From Datura wrightii (lineage: Eukaryota; Streptophyta; Magnoliopsida; Solanales; Solanaceae): a DNA stretch of 64,000 bases. The notes below the pieces were generated by a model that saw only the letters and a list, made by a program, of their open reading frames with translations, searched no databases and was not told the origin of the DNA. Each line of letters opens with the position of its first letter. Position 1 is the stretch's first letter. The DNA is taken from contig JASDFA010000020.1 of the NCBI GenBank assembly GCA_035772735.1, positions 107,701,501 to 107,765,500 of the forward strand, given 5' to 3'. A program made the translations under genes and the position numbers. Shown here one piece after another: positions 33,693 to 45,023 of this stretch.

Positions 33693-35330
33693 AACGTCGT
33701 ATCCTAGGGAGTCTGCAAGTCGTGTCTAGTAGAGTCTTGTATATAAATATTTTATGCACCACATATTATAAGCAAGAGGCTTTGAGGCATGATAGTATGG
33801 TTACCCCTCGTTCTTCTCAAATCGTGCTATAGAGCCGAGTTGTATAAGATCGAGTCCCTAAGCTTTCATTGTTATGTCTGTCTAGAATAATTTTTGATAT
33901 GAGACAACCTAAAGATAGCTACAAGTTAGATACAACAGCAGGAGAGGATACCAACGAGGTGCCACAGTTGGGGGACAGCCCAGCTTGAAGGTGAAGGAGA
34001 CACATTCTTTTTAATCTCCCCAGCATCCTCCTAAGGCACCAGGGACGTCATAAGGTAACAGATATGCCAGCACTATTCCCAGTTCTTTATACACCCTTGG
34101 AACAGGAGGTCAGGAGTGTAGTATATATGTTGGCTTATTTAGTAGATACTCAGTATTAGACAGGGACAACAATTACTGTTGGATTACCTGAAAGGCGCGA
34201 GAGGTTGTGAAATTGCGAGATTTTTACCTCCAGCCTTTAGAGTTTTTTGAGTTTCATACCTTAGCCCCATCATAGATTGATATGGTTATTTCCCACCTCC
34301 TAGCCCCTTTTTCAGTATAGAAGAAAGCATAAGTATTGACGGTATGTTGCCACGAGTAAATAGTAAAGGAGGACTAGACCCATTGATTCCACAGGGGTGT
34401 CATAGAAGAGTGGTCAGGACCCCTAGTACTTAGATAAGCCACCTAGACACTCACTACAGTAAAGATTAGAATGACAGGTAAGATTACTAAGAGTAGTCGA
34501 GTACTTGTGAGAGTCCATAAGTAATAGTCCCCCAGCAATAGTAAAGCTCAGGTCAGAAATAGGCTAATCCCACCTCAGTGTGTTGATAGTGGTAGGGAAT
34601 TACTTGGAGAATAAAGCCTATGACCTCCAGCTTATTATGTTGAATGGAGATTATATAATGTGAACCAGCCCGAGTGCGGTTCAGGACGATATAGGTTAGT
34701 AGACTTAGCCAGTAGTATCCTTGCCAGTACGGTGCATGAGCCATGAACCCTGGGTTTCAGCCTATAGAAGTAAGGGCATGACATGAGCATCTAGCTCTGG
34801 AGGAGAACAGAACCACCTCTAGGCTGTAGCCGACTGATAGAGTTTTGAATTACCGCTGAATGTAAAGAAATAAGCATCAGGCTGACATTTAAAGGGTAAT
34901 TAGATTGTGACCTAGAATACTGCAAAATCACCTCTAGTTGTGGAGGCGAAGGAGTGACGATATGGGGGCCCTAACCTAGTACAGCCCTGAGACAAAGCCC
35001 AGTATAAGGAGTCATCGGTCTTTAAAATAGCAGGGGGCAGAGTCTTAGGACCCATAGGTTGACTCTACTTTACAAATATGGAAAGACTTTGTTAGTATAC
35101 TATAGCATAGGTACCCCATGTCCATTATTCTCTCCGCTCGGGTTTGATGAAAATGCATTAGATTATAAAAAAGATCTACTGATGGCATGGGAAGAAGAAA
35201 GATATTGTTGGGTGGTAGGACAGAGCTCCAATGGACAGCATGGAGAGGGTGGAGACCAGAAACCAGCTAGGCTAATTCAAGAAATAGTTGTGCCTATGTG
35301 AAAGTGGGAAGTAGTCACTACGAATTTAGT
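33693..35330 (+). other. Decayed gag-pol remains of the Tekay element
   Basis: This is expected to be gag by position. A phrase near 34210-34260 (LQPLEFFEFHTLAP in one frame) vaguely resembles the start of a Tekay gag domain, but stops occur every few codons and nothing else is recognised. RT motifs were not found. Confidence 0.4.
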
Positions 35331-35334
35331 TACA

Positions 35335-36362
35335 AATTTACCTCGCACCAGGCGAAAATTAGACTCCATTTGGGTCATTGTTGACAAGTTGACGAAATCA
35401 ACCCATTTCTTGCCAGTCAGGACTACATTTTTAGCAGAAGATTATGTTGAGTTGTATATTAAGGAGATAGTCTGATTGCACAGTGTCCCAACATCTATTA
35501 TTTCTGACAGAGGGGCATAGTTTACAGCTAGATTTTGGAATTCGTTCCAAAAGGGTTTAGGGATGCAGGTTAACTTAAGTACAACATTCCATCCCCGGAC
35601 AGACGGTCAGGCAGAGCGCACCATTCAGATGCTCGAGGGCGTGCTACGGGCTTGTGTGCTAGATTGAGGAGGAAGCTGGGATGAGCACCTACCTCTTATT
35701 GAATTCACGTACAATAACAGTTATCATTCTGCTATTCAGATGGCACCTTACGAGGCTTTATATGGGCAAAAATGTAGGTCCCCCATAGGATGGTTGGATG
35801 TAGGGGAGTCAGGGTTGATCGGACCTGATATGATACATCATCAGAAGAAAAGGTGAAACTTATCAGTGAGCATTTACTAACAGCCCAAAGTCATCAGAAG
35901 TCCTATTTCGATGTTCGGCGTAGAGACTTGGAGTTTAATGTTGATAATTAGGTATTTCTTAAGGTTTCACCGATGAAGGGCATGAAGATATTTGGCAAGA
36001 AGGGCAAGCTTAGCCCTAGGTTCATTGGCCCATATTGAATCCTTCGAAGGATAGGTCGAGTGGCATATGAATTAGAACTACCTGCAGGGCTAGAATTGTT
36101 CATCCAGTTATTCATGTGTCAATGCTGCAAAAAGTTCATAGGAGACCCATCCCAGGTTGTTTTGTTGGAGGATGTTCAAGTCACTAAAGAATTGTCCTAT
36201 GAAGAGACTCCAGTTGCTATACTAGATCTCTAGGTTCGTAGATTGAGAACAAAAGATGTAGCCTCCATTAAGGTCCTATGGAGGAACAGAAATGTAGAGG
36301 AGATGACTTGGGAAGCTGAGGATGACATGAGGTCTAGATATCCTCACTTATTTCAGGCTTGA
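35335..36362 (+). pseudogene. Integrase and chromodomain-like tail of the decayed Tekay element
   Basis: Frames read DSIWVIVDKLTKSTHFLPVR (first catalytic D), TSIISDRGA (second D), then the TFHPRTDGQAERTIQMLEG block with the catalytic E, the LIEFTYNNSYHSAIQMAPYE block and the EALYGQKCRSPIGW motif. The GKKGKLSPRFIGPY region follows near 35990. The C-terminal part (36180-36362) ends VLWRNRNVEEMTWEAEDDM...YPHLF, the chromodomain-like end typical of Tekay/Del integrases. Several TAG and TGA stops (for example near 35474, 35520 and 35667) break it. The chromodomain is thought to steer insertion to heterochromatin. Confidence 0.85.
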
Positions 36363-36627
36363 CCTAGATTATATAGTTGAAGTGAGATTGTTGTTTAGTC
36401 ATTGTCATGTTACTTATAATATCAGTATTGTTTAGTTGTTCGCTTTTATATGGAGCTATGCTTATCATTGCTTGTATCATCCTGTGAGGCGCCTATGTTG
36501 GACTATTCTGCATTTTAGGTTTTCGAATAGTCCATATTATATAGGAAACTCTACCGAAATTTTTCGTGCCATGGTTAAAATAGTTGAGTCTCTTAAGCTT
36601 AAAGTTACATTCGAGGATGAATGTTCC

Positions 36628-36640
36628 TAAGGGGGGATGA
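36628..36640 (+). other. Polypurine tract of the decayed Tekay element
   Basis: TAAGGGGGGATGA lies directly before the 3' LTR start TGTTACACCCC. Confidence 0.75.
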
Positions 36641-39600
36641 TGTTACACCCCATAATTTTCTATCATTTAACCGATGCGTGCATATGTATGTTTAGAGTTT
36701 TGGAGTACGACGCATGTATAAAAGGGCTCGGGGGATGAGTATACGAGTACGATGTCGAGCGAGCTGGAGGCCAGGGATGGAGGCTGGGTACTCTGGGCGC
36801 TGCGCCGCATTGCCAGCCTAATACCATGGCCAGCGCATTGCGCCCGTGGCCTAGAGCGATGGGTGGCGCCCCGTGCCCCTTAGCCACTGCCTCAAGCCTA
36901 TTTATATATTTTAAGTTCAAGAGAATTCATTAAAAATTTCCCAAGAACAGACCCTCGGCCAGGTAATATTTCTCTTCAACTTTTCATAAGTTTTTAGCTA
37001 ACTTATGTCGTTAAGCTCCATTCAAATGCAAATTCATCTTAGATAACTAGTTTCAGGCCTATGAGGGATGTCCCTGCGGAGTTATTTCATGAAAACTCGC
37101 TCGGAATAACAAAACACCGCCAAGTAAAAGTTGTAGAAATCACTTCTAATTGAGTCCTAAGAGGCTACAAGTTATAGGTAAGTATTTCTACCTTCTAAAA
37201 TCTCGGAAATATGTAAGTTTTTAGCCGAATTGAATGAAATTGAGTTGTAGTTCATGTTGTTGAATGATATCGTTATTTGCTGAGTCTTAGTGTTGAAAGT
37301 AGCCTTATTTTCTCAGCATAGGAATGCTATTTGGTGGGAGTATCGGTACAGGTTGGAACTGTTTGGGTGAACGAAAATCGGCATTCGAGGTATGTTAAGG
37401 CTAACCTCTTCAGCAAGTTATTCTCCTCGTATAGTTGATATGACCCATACGTTTGTAAGTGAATTGAATGTATGTATGTTGTGGTTAGCTGTTGCAAATA
37501 GATAATGATTATATATGTTGTGGTTAGATGCTACGAGATGAATTGAGGTTAGATCATAGTATTGCCTATCGGGGCTAAGGGTGCACAATATGGCAAACGC
37601 TAAGGGCGTTACAGAAACTTCCATGTTCAATTGTTCACAGTATTAATGGTATTATGATGTCTCGCTATCGTATCAAGGCCTTCGAAGCTTGTGGACAGCT
37701 GTTGGTCCTAACTTAGTAAAGTTGGACAACATAAGGAGTAGCTAGGTTATATAACATTCTATTTGATGCCTATATAGATAGTAAAGCTCATCCGTAGGCC
37801 ATTGTCGTGTCACGATGCCTCCAGGGACAGAATCTTGATAGGATGGTCTTACCTTGAGTCAGCGGAACTGAGTGATAGCCTGCCATATGATTGGCTACGG
37901 TTAGTGACCGTTAGCTTCAGTCAACCTACTACTTGTTGTATAGGTCACTCAGGAAACCACCCCAGTTGTTAGAAATTTGATAGACTAAGTAACGTCTTAA
38001 GGGGGAAAACTTATCAGAGATTAGATGTGGGTCCAACACCTCAGGATACTCTTGTAGACACCTATGTACATGGGGCTAGATCCAGATATACTTGCCCGCA
38101 GGGCTATGAATTGCTCAAGGGAGCTATATGTTGTCCGGACATACCAAGTTAATGTCTAAGGGACTAGAACAATAGTAGTACAATATCACCTTCAGGCTAA
38201 GAAATATAGTAAGCTGCATGTGGGAAGTTAGGGCTATCTACTTAGGAGCATGTTAGATTAGTAGCAGCCTTATAGTCGTTCTAAGCAAAGGAACTAAATA
38301 GTTGGTCGCCTACGACCTCATTGTTCGCTTATAAGCTATCATTGTCCTAGGATGACCTTTAGAGTACCACTTAGGTCACCCTTGACCTCTCCCTAGTCTG
38401 CCTAACTAACAAAGGCTATAGACACTGTTAGGATCCACTGGTCCGGTGTAGGAACATGGGTTGTGTCTATTGGCAGCTATATAGACTGTTTAGGGGAGAG
38501 TAGCAGTTGTGTTAAGCCTAAAGAGCTAGATACGCCTAGTGAGTGACTATATTGAAGTTATTGCATCGTACTCCTGTAGGGATTGACCTACCTCTGTTGG
38601 TCTCCTGTCAAATGACCTCAGGATTGCAAACTGTATCATTGCTTACAGGGCTACAGAGTGCTCAGAGGAGCTATGTGGTGTCCGAAACGACTTATATTCA
38701 TGCCTACAAGGAAGTATCAAAGTTCATTTGCGTATGGCTTTCCTTTAGGTCGTAATGGCATTACTGACCCTCAATGGAGTCTTGTGAGCCTAGGGTGCAG
38801 TTACAGAAGCCGAGAGGGCTCATATATAGTTACAGGAGCCCATGGGCTCAGTTGCAGTCCTAGAGGCTGGATAGGTTCGATTATAGTTACGTGTGACACC
38901 ATAGTGACCAGGTTAGGTGTATATAGATTGTATAGTACTTACCGAGACTTATGGGGGCTCAGGTAGGTTCGTTCTATGTTGATTGTACCTTCCAGGCCTA
39001 TGGGGGCCAAGTTAGGTTCTTGTTTGTATACTTGTTTCCTAGATATAGCTTATGCCCTTATTTATATAGTTGTCTACTAGATGCAGGTTATGGTTATAAA
39101 AGCATACAAGTTAACTTCTGCTCCTTTTTGTTGTTTACTTTTAGTTCTTTATAAACTTCTATTTAGTTTTATTATTGCCTTTCATGCTCGGTACATATTG
39201 TACTAACGCCCACATATGGGGCGCTGCATACTTGCCTGCAGGTTTAGACGAATAGGTTTCAGGACCTCTTTAGCAGCTATTCAGAGTCAGTAGATTGGTC
39301 AGCTCCTTTCATTTGGAGTTGTCAGGTAGTAAAGGTTTTCTTGTCCTTTACCATATAGATATTGGGTAGGTCGGGGCCCTGTCCTGACCAATATATTTCA
39401 CTCTTAGAGGCTTGCAGACCACCATCTTTAGTTCCTAGCTATTTGTGCATTGTTGGCCGTATGGGACCTAGTTTAGCTACCTGTTAGCAACCTTGTCAGC
39501 TATAGTTTATATATGACTGCCTGTTTAACTTTTGTTATAACTTAGATAGTATGGTGGTCTTGTCGGCCCGCATAGGATCCTTTTGTTAATGTGACTGTTG

Positions 39601-39793
39601 GGTTAGCTGTTTTTTAACAGGTTTGTTGTGTGGCGTTGTCGGCCCGAGACTGTATCTACAGTCGAGATATAACTATTTTTTTCTTGATTCTGTGTTACTT
39701 GCAAGCACCAAAGGTGTTTATGCCCAGCCTGGTCAGCCCCGATCCCAGTGTGGTATTAGGTGCCAGTTACGCCTCCCAAGGTGGGGCATGACA
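36641..39793 (+). repeat. 3' LTR of the decayed Tekay element (3.15 kb)
   Basis: It starts TGTTACACCC and ends GGGGCATGACA. Palindromes GGCGCTGCGCC (36796-36806) and GCGCATTGCGC (about 36834) mark a GC-rich cluster at 36700-36890, directly followed by a TATA-like TTATATATTT at 36902-36911. Repeats related to T0's 29-bp unit occur at about 38795-38870. The interior 37000-38700 has no coding signs. Confidence 0.82.
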
Positions 39794-40293
39794 GATTGGA
39801 GATAAGGAAGTTGGTTCATCCTTATGTGATTTGGGTGCAAGCATCAATTTGATGCCAGCATCCCTAATTAAAACTTTGGGGCTAGATGAACCACGTCCTA
39901 CCACAATGACTCCCACAGCTTGCAGACTGATCTCTTGCCTACCCAGATGGAATAACTAAGGACGTCTTGATAAAGGTGGGACCATTCATCCTTCTGGTGG
40001 ACTTCATAATCCTAGACTACAAAGATGATGCAGCAGTTCCACTCATTTTGGGGAGAGGATTCTTAGCCACCGCCGATGCTGTCATACAGGTAAAGACAGA
40101 CAAGATGTCTATGAAGGTGGATGGTCAAGAAGTAGTTTTCGAGGTGTTTAGAGCTGCAAGGGTGCCTCCTCACTATGAGGACTTCATAGTTAAGCCGACA
40201 GTAGAACCTAGAGGATGTAATCAATTAGTTGAGCAGCGGTGCTGCATGAAAGTTCAACAAATTGTAAGTTTGGTCACCATTTCACTCAGATGA
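39794..40293 (+). pseudogene. Protease of element F
   Basis: The active-site region at 39828-39880 reads CDLGASINLMPASL, the full Athila form. After a frame change near 39905-39960 the open frame 39967-40293 continues with VGPFILLVDFIILDYKDDAA, then VPLILGRGFLATADAVIQV and a C-terminal EVFRAARVPPHYED segment. It is followed almost immediately by the post-pol motifs. The N-terminus and gag are lost at the junction with the Tekay LTR. Confidence 0.82.
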
Positions 40294-40309
40294 AGGAGTG
40301 AAAGTGACC

Positions 40310-40412
40310 ATAGTCGTGCCGTGATATTGAATTAGGCGCTGCATGAGAGAAATCCATGAATGTCATCCCACGACTATAACTAAGGCGCTTGGTGGAAGGC
40401 AACCCATCTTTC
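40310..40412 (+). other. Post-pol motif pair of element F
   Basis: A first motif (GTCGTGCCGTGATATTGAAT then TAGGCGCTGCATGAG...CCATGAATGT) and a second (CCACGACTATAACTAAGGCG then CTTGGTGGAAGGCAACCCAT) correspond to the two copies in element D and the single copy in E. Pairing of the second stem is imperfect here (GG...CC core). Confidence 0.6.
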
Positions 40413-40499
40413 TATCATTTTTATATTTTTCTTTATTTTATTTAGAGTCGAACAGAGCTTTGGAGGCAAAAAGAGTTGGGAAAATGAGCTGAAAAAGTT

Positions 40500-40760
40500 T
40501 AAGTCTTGGGTGAGATACCTGGCGTGAGGCGCTAGGTGTTAAACTTTAGAAGAAAAAAATTGTCATGTTGGTGCTATGGGTGGCACACCACGCCAGCCCC
40601 AATTCCCAAAGAAATTTTTTTTCTAAGTCTGTGGGGCTCTAGAGGGGGCGACGCGCTAGGTGCATTATGGCCAAAACTTTTTTTGGTCAAATGGGTCAAT
40701 GTTGACTCAAAGACCTTAAAATTACCAAAATATCAGGCCCCACACGCTTATTTAAATTTT
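40500..40760 (+). promoter_or_regulatory. F-family palindrome words and TATA-like box before the extra ORF
   Basis: GC-rich words (GGCGTGAGGCGC, GGGTGGCACACCACGCC, GGGGGCGACGCGCTAGGTGC) stand out at 40508-40680 against AT-rich surroundings. The same style of word recurs in the F LTR (63215-63700). TTATTTAAATTTT at 40748-40760 follows, then a pyrimidine-rich leader. The layout copies that of the LTR promoters. Confidence 0.5.
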
Positions 40761-41650
40761 CAATCATCCTTTTCCATCAAAAAGTTGAAAAAATAATAAA
40801 AATTCTCTCTCTTCTCCCCCTGTTAACCTATAACTCCCTCTCCCCCTTTTCCCTCCAGTGTTGTCTTCTCCAAGGTTTGGTGAAGCTCCTCTTCTCAAAT
40901 CAAGTAAGTATATTTCTTGTCTCTTGTTTATGTAATGTTAAAAGTATGCTCCCACACCCTTCTTATCCATGATTAAAGACCCAAATCACCATGGTTGGTG
41001 AAAAACTTAAGTTTTATATTGTGGGTTTCATGAGCTTTAAATTCTTAAATTGTTCCATGATAATGTGTTATCTTGTTGGGTAAATTATTATTTTTTGAAT
41101 ATAATGATTTGAAATTATGGGGATGAATGGAGATTGTGAATTAAATTCTTGAATTTGGTGTGTAGGTGCATTGATTGTAGAGAGAGAAAGTATATGGTGA
41201 TTGAATTCTTGCTCGTGAATAATTTTTGAGTTGTTGAAATTCATGATTAATTCATTATGGATGTTAGTAAATTGCTTGTGGATTGTTGAATGAATTGAAT
41301 ATAGTTACTTCTATATATGAATTACTTGAATTATGAATTGAAGGTGGGAAAGTGAGAGGGATGGCCAAACTGATGCATTCCTGAAGAGTTAAAAGTGAGG
41401 GGAGAGTTGGTATAAAAAAAAGAAAAAAAAGAAAAAAATCGATGAACTTGGTTGTAGTTAGAGTTGGTAAAAAAATTAGTTTTGTTGAGACTGGATGATG
41501 ATGGTGGACATCTTGTGTACCCCATTGGACAAGTCTCACAAGTGTGCTAGCAAATTAAGTATGGGGTCAAATTTGCACCTTTAACACTTTATTCGTTAGC
41601 TGTGTTATTCAAGGAATAATTTTGTAAAGTTCTTGATTTTTGATTGGCAG
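40761..41650 (+). other. Leader and predicted intron of the element F extra ORF
   Basis: A CT-rich leader (CTCTCTCTTCTCCCCC) is followed by the donor AG/GTAAGT at 40904. The acceptor TTGATTGGCAG ends at 41650, five bases before an ATG. The intron would be 747 nt and is T-rich, as in plant introns. Confidence 0.5.
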
Positions 41651-41900
41651 GAGTCATGAAATCGAAAGAAAAGTAATGGTCATTGATCAACCAAGCCTCA
41701 ATAGGCTTCGAAAAGGCCCAAAGGGAGCTAGTTCATCAGCAGCCAAGGCTGGCCCTGCTAGAAGATTTGAAGCAAATGAGGTAGAGCCTCATGGACTTAC
41801 ATAGTTAACACACAGAAAGAGGCTAAGTATACTCCTGAAAATTGGATTGATGAGGGCCGCCTTGCGCTTGAGTTCCCCACCATCAGGGACAAGCTCCATG

Positions 41901-42470
41901 CACTACAAAAAACTGCCTAAAAAATGAGGGCCAATATCGACTAATAGGGTCAGTTAAAACAGAGGGATAGTTGACCCAGTCCGCCGATTTTAAAAAATTA
42001 AAAATTAATAAAAATTTTAAAAGAATTGATGGATAGGGTAGGTTTGTCCATCAATTTTTAAAAATATATATAAAAAATGTAGCTACTTGAAATCGAACTC
42101 AGGTATTTACTATGGCATTTGACAATTCTACCACTCGACTAATATGATCTTTGATGAAATATTTCCTTCGTTATTATTTATACTCTTCAAATGCAATTTT
42201 ACACTTTAAAAATCGACATAATCCCTCAGTTTTTATTAAAATTAATAAAAAGTCAAGGGACTCCGTCTGTTTTCTTTGAAAAAATATTTTCTTTTAAAAA
42301 AATAATTTTTACGCAAAACAAAATCGATAGAAAACCTACCTTGAACGTCAGTGTTTTCAAAAAATAAAAATAAAAATAAAAACCAACGGCCTGGATAGAT
42401 TTTCCCTCGATTTTTAGACCTACTCTGTCCGTCAGTTTTTGTTCCCTCAATTTTAATAATATTTTTAGTG
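41901..42470 (+). mobile_element. Non-autonomous CACTA transposon, 570 bp
   Basis: It starts CACTACAAAAAACTGCC and ends TTTTTAGTG, so both ends carry the CACTA terminal sequence in inverted orientation. ATG at 41898-41900 and at 42471-42473 is a perfect 3-bp target duplication, as expected for this superfamily. The subterminal regions share GAGGG/CCCTC words. It has no transposase. It interrupts the extra ORF of element F. It also contains a tRNA-like sequence at 42079-42150. Confidence 0.9.
42079..42150 (-). other. Degenerate tRNA-Gly(GCC)-like sequence inside the CACTA element
   Basis: The minus strand contains AGTCGAGTGGTAGAATTG (box A/D-arm region), then AAATGCCATAG with GCC at the anticodon place, then CTGAGTTCGATTTC (box B/T-arm). 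This parallels plant tRNA-Gly(GCC), which has AGTGGTAGAAT, CTGCCACGG and GGGTTCGATTCC (from memory). The acceptor and T stems no longer pair well, so it is not a functional tRNA gene. Confidence 0.55.
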
Positions 42471-43593
42471 ATGGTCAGTTGGATTCGGATACATCTTTGC
42501 TGAGTTGGAGGAGTGCAACGTCACATTGGTGAGGAAGTTCTATAAAAAATGGGACACATCATTTGGAGAGAGAACCAAAGTGAAGATAAGGGGTCAAGTG
42601 GTGGGATTCACTTACAAGAGGTTCAATGCTTTCATTGGCACACCTGAGGTAGACCCTTTGGAGTACTTTATCTTGCTGGAGAAGCCACCTTACTGTGACA
42701 TCCGTCACACTCTATGTGGTGAGCACTCATCCGCCCGTTGGGAAAGGGACCACAAGGGCACTCATTCCACTCTTGCATTCTCCTACTTAAACAAGGAGGC
42801 GAAAGTTTGGATGAAGATAGTTTGTGTCGTGTTTCTCCTTGTGACACACATGACAAACATCACTAGAGAGCGAGTTGTGTTGGTGTACATGCTTATGAAG
42901 GGGATACCCATCAACTTTGGTGCGGTGCTTCGGGACAACATGAGGAGATCGAGGGACAACTGCCGGTGGAAATATTATTGTCCTAATCTCTTGACCTAGT
43001 TTTTGCGAGGAGTAGGTATTGAGGAGGAAGAGGTAATCATTTATCTAACTCTAGCAGGGCACCTGGCAGGCAAGATGTTGGATGTTACAAAGGTGAAGGA
43101 GACCATCACTTTCACAGCTCCACTCCTCACTATAGTTGATTGTCAGACTCATGATGAAAGCTGGTAGGGTCGCATATTTGGGATGCTAGGTTTACAGTTG
43201 AGGCTAGGAGGTCGACCTACCACATACAAGGATATGGAAGACCATAAGGCTAGGTACCCACTCACGGAGAGTGCCAAGAAGATGTATAGAGTGGGACCTG
43301 CCTTTGAGGAGCCGCTTGATGATGATAAGGCCACGATGCTCACTGACGGAGTTTATGATTTGGACATCGATGAGGATGATGATGCTACTAAGGGCTTCAT
43401 ACAGGTTCATAGCGATATGAGAATGAGGATCAGGATTACAATCTTGAAGATGATGCTTAGCCACCCAGGAAGTTCCTTTTCCCTACCTTTTGATATGATT
43501 GTGTATGTAGTGAGGACAGTGCACCGTTTAAGTGTGGGGCAGAGGAAAGATTCCTATTTGTTCTTTGATAGCTATATTTGTGGTAGGTCATAG

Positions 43594-45023
43594 CATAGTG
43601 TCATTCTATATAATAGCAGCTCTATGATTTGTTAGGTCTTGTTTGTAATAGCTAGTATTGATGATGCTGATGACTTGTGATGCCTTGTGATGCCTTGTGA
43701 TGTTGGATATTCTATTTTTCTCTGGTAGTTGAGATTCTTAGAGTTTGTTAGTTTAATTTTAGAGTCTAAATGTTGTTGGTCAAGGGTGAGTATTTCATTA
43801 AGCTTTGTTTGAAATTTTTTGAAAATTGGCATACCTCACCCAGCTTTTGGTTTTTCTTATGGCTTCCATTTTTTTCCGAAAAGGAGTCCTTTGAACCAGG
43901 TAATTTTTTCATTTTTTAGGAGTCGTTGTATTTGTAGTGTAGTAACCTTCCCTATGATAGATGGATGACGACCATCTTAAGGGAATTTCGTCACTTTTTT
44001 ATTTTATTTTTTAGGATTGAGTCATAGATCATTCACTTGTGTTCTTGTGACATTCTACTTAGCTACTAACTAGAGTCAATAAAGTGGTCATCATGAATGC
44101 ATAAGTGAGGAATCCATGTGAGACACAAATATCTCTTTAATTTGACTCGAAATGACTTTAACGGCTTAATAATATAATAAAAATGTTATTCAGTATGATT
44201 GTGTGATTGTGTAGCTGTAGGAAACCGACTAGATTCTTGATTGCCATGAGAGGTAAGCTAAATTGTCTTGTGTGTACATATTGTAGCATCTAGAACTTGC
44301 CTTGGTGTACACAGGATAGCTAGTTGTTAGGGAGTTGGAATATGATCAAGGCGTTTCTTTGAAAAAAGTCATGTTTTCTCCCATGTTTGTTTTACCTTCC
44401 TGTATATTCTCCCTAGTTAACCCTTTTGAGCCATAAGCTTTATTCTTTCTTAACCACGAAAGTAGCTTAATCTCTCTTTTTGTGAGACCTCAAAATTTTT
44501 GATCCAAAGTAGTCTAGGCACTTTGAAACTTGAAAGTAAAGGTCCACTGAAGTATAATGCTAAGGGAGAAAGAAAAACTTGTGGTAAGAGGAGAAAAATC
44601 GAGGAAGGGGTGCCCACAGAATTGTGTTGTTTACTTGCTGCTCGAAAAATGAAAGATAGAGCTGTAATTAAAAAATTCTTATTGATTCTATAAGAAAAGA
44701 CTAGCAGTCAAGTAGTGAAAAAGGGGCATGAGAAGAAAAGAAAGAAAAAGGGTGAGTTAGTGAAGGGTGAATAAGAAAGAAAAAGGTGGTGGACTTGAAA
44801 AGTGAAGAGATGTCTTGAAAGTGCTTAAGATGGTAATCACTATAAAAGAAATATTATTCCTACCTATCCCTTAACCGACATTACAATCAAGAAAAGTTCT
44901 TATGATCTGAATCTCTTAAAACAATTAAGTAATCTAAATGTACATGAAGGTCAAACTTATGGTATGTGACATATGTGCATTACATCATTTTTGAGCGTGA
45001 GAGTTCCTTGATTTCTATGTTCC
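43594..45023 (+). other. Element F, 3' non-coding region with three conserved blocks
   Basis: CNE3 is at about 43951-43988 (GATGGATGACGACCATCTTA then AGGGAA), CNE2 at 44287-44312 (CATCTAGAACTTGCCTTGGT and GTACAC) and CNE1 at 44829-44912 (including CCTACCTATCCCTTAACCGA then CATTACAA). The order is the same as in D and E relative to transcription. No coding family is recognised. GTTCC at 45019-45023 is the left target duplication of E. Confidence 0.65.

Larger units (their letters stand above)
33099..39793 (+). mobile_element. Decayed Tekay/Del-like chromovirus with truncated 5' LTR
   Basis: Order: 5' LTR remnant (33099-33676), tRNA-iMet primer site, unrecognised gag-pol remains, integrase with chromodomain-like tail, polypurine tract, full 3' LTR (36641-39793). 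RT and RNase H are not found, and the internal region is short, so a large internal deletion occurred. The left junction is inside the LTR, so no target duplication can be tested. The right end falls in the protease region of element F. Confidence 0.8.
41656..43593 (+). pseudogene. Extra (post-pol) ORF of element F, putative plant transposon protein family, interrupted by CACTA
   Basis: A Ser/Ala/Lys-rich N-terminus (RKGPKGASSSAAKAGPARRF) is followed by YTPENWIDEGRLALEFPTIR, then the CACTA insertion, then the family core in an open frame 42505-42999: VRKFYKKWDTSFGERTKVKI, FNAFIGTPEVDP, HSTLAFSYLNKEAKVWMKI and HMTNITRERVVLVYMLMKG. A TAG follows, and after another frame change the C-terminal part 43183-43593 carries MLGLQLRLGGRPTTYKDME and a KKMYRVGPAFEEP phrase before a weak acidic tail (DIDEDDDATK). 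Close in order and wording to the D copy (which has KIGPAFVEP and an acidic tail). Confidence 0.8.

Noticed and set aside
42079..42150. Functional tRNA gene
   Set aside because: Box A and box B look like tRNA-Gly, but the acceptor and T stems are broken, and the segment lies inside a transposon; kept only as a tRNA-like fossil.
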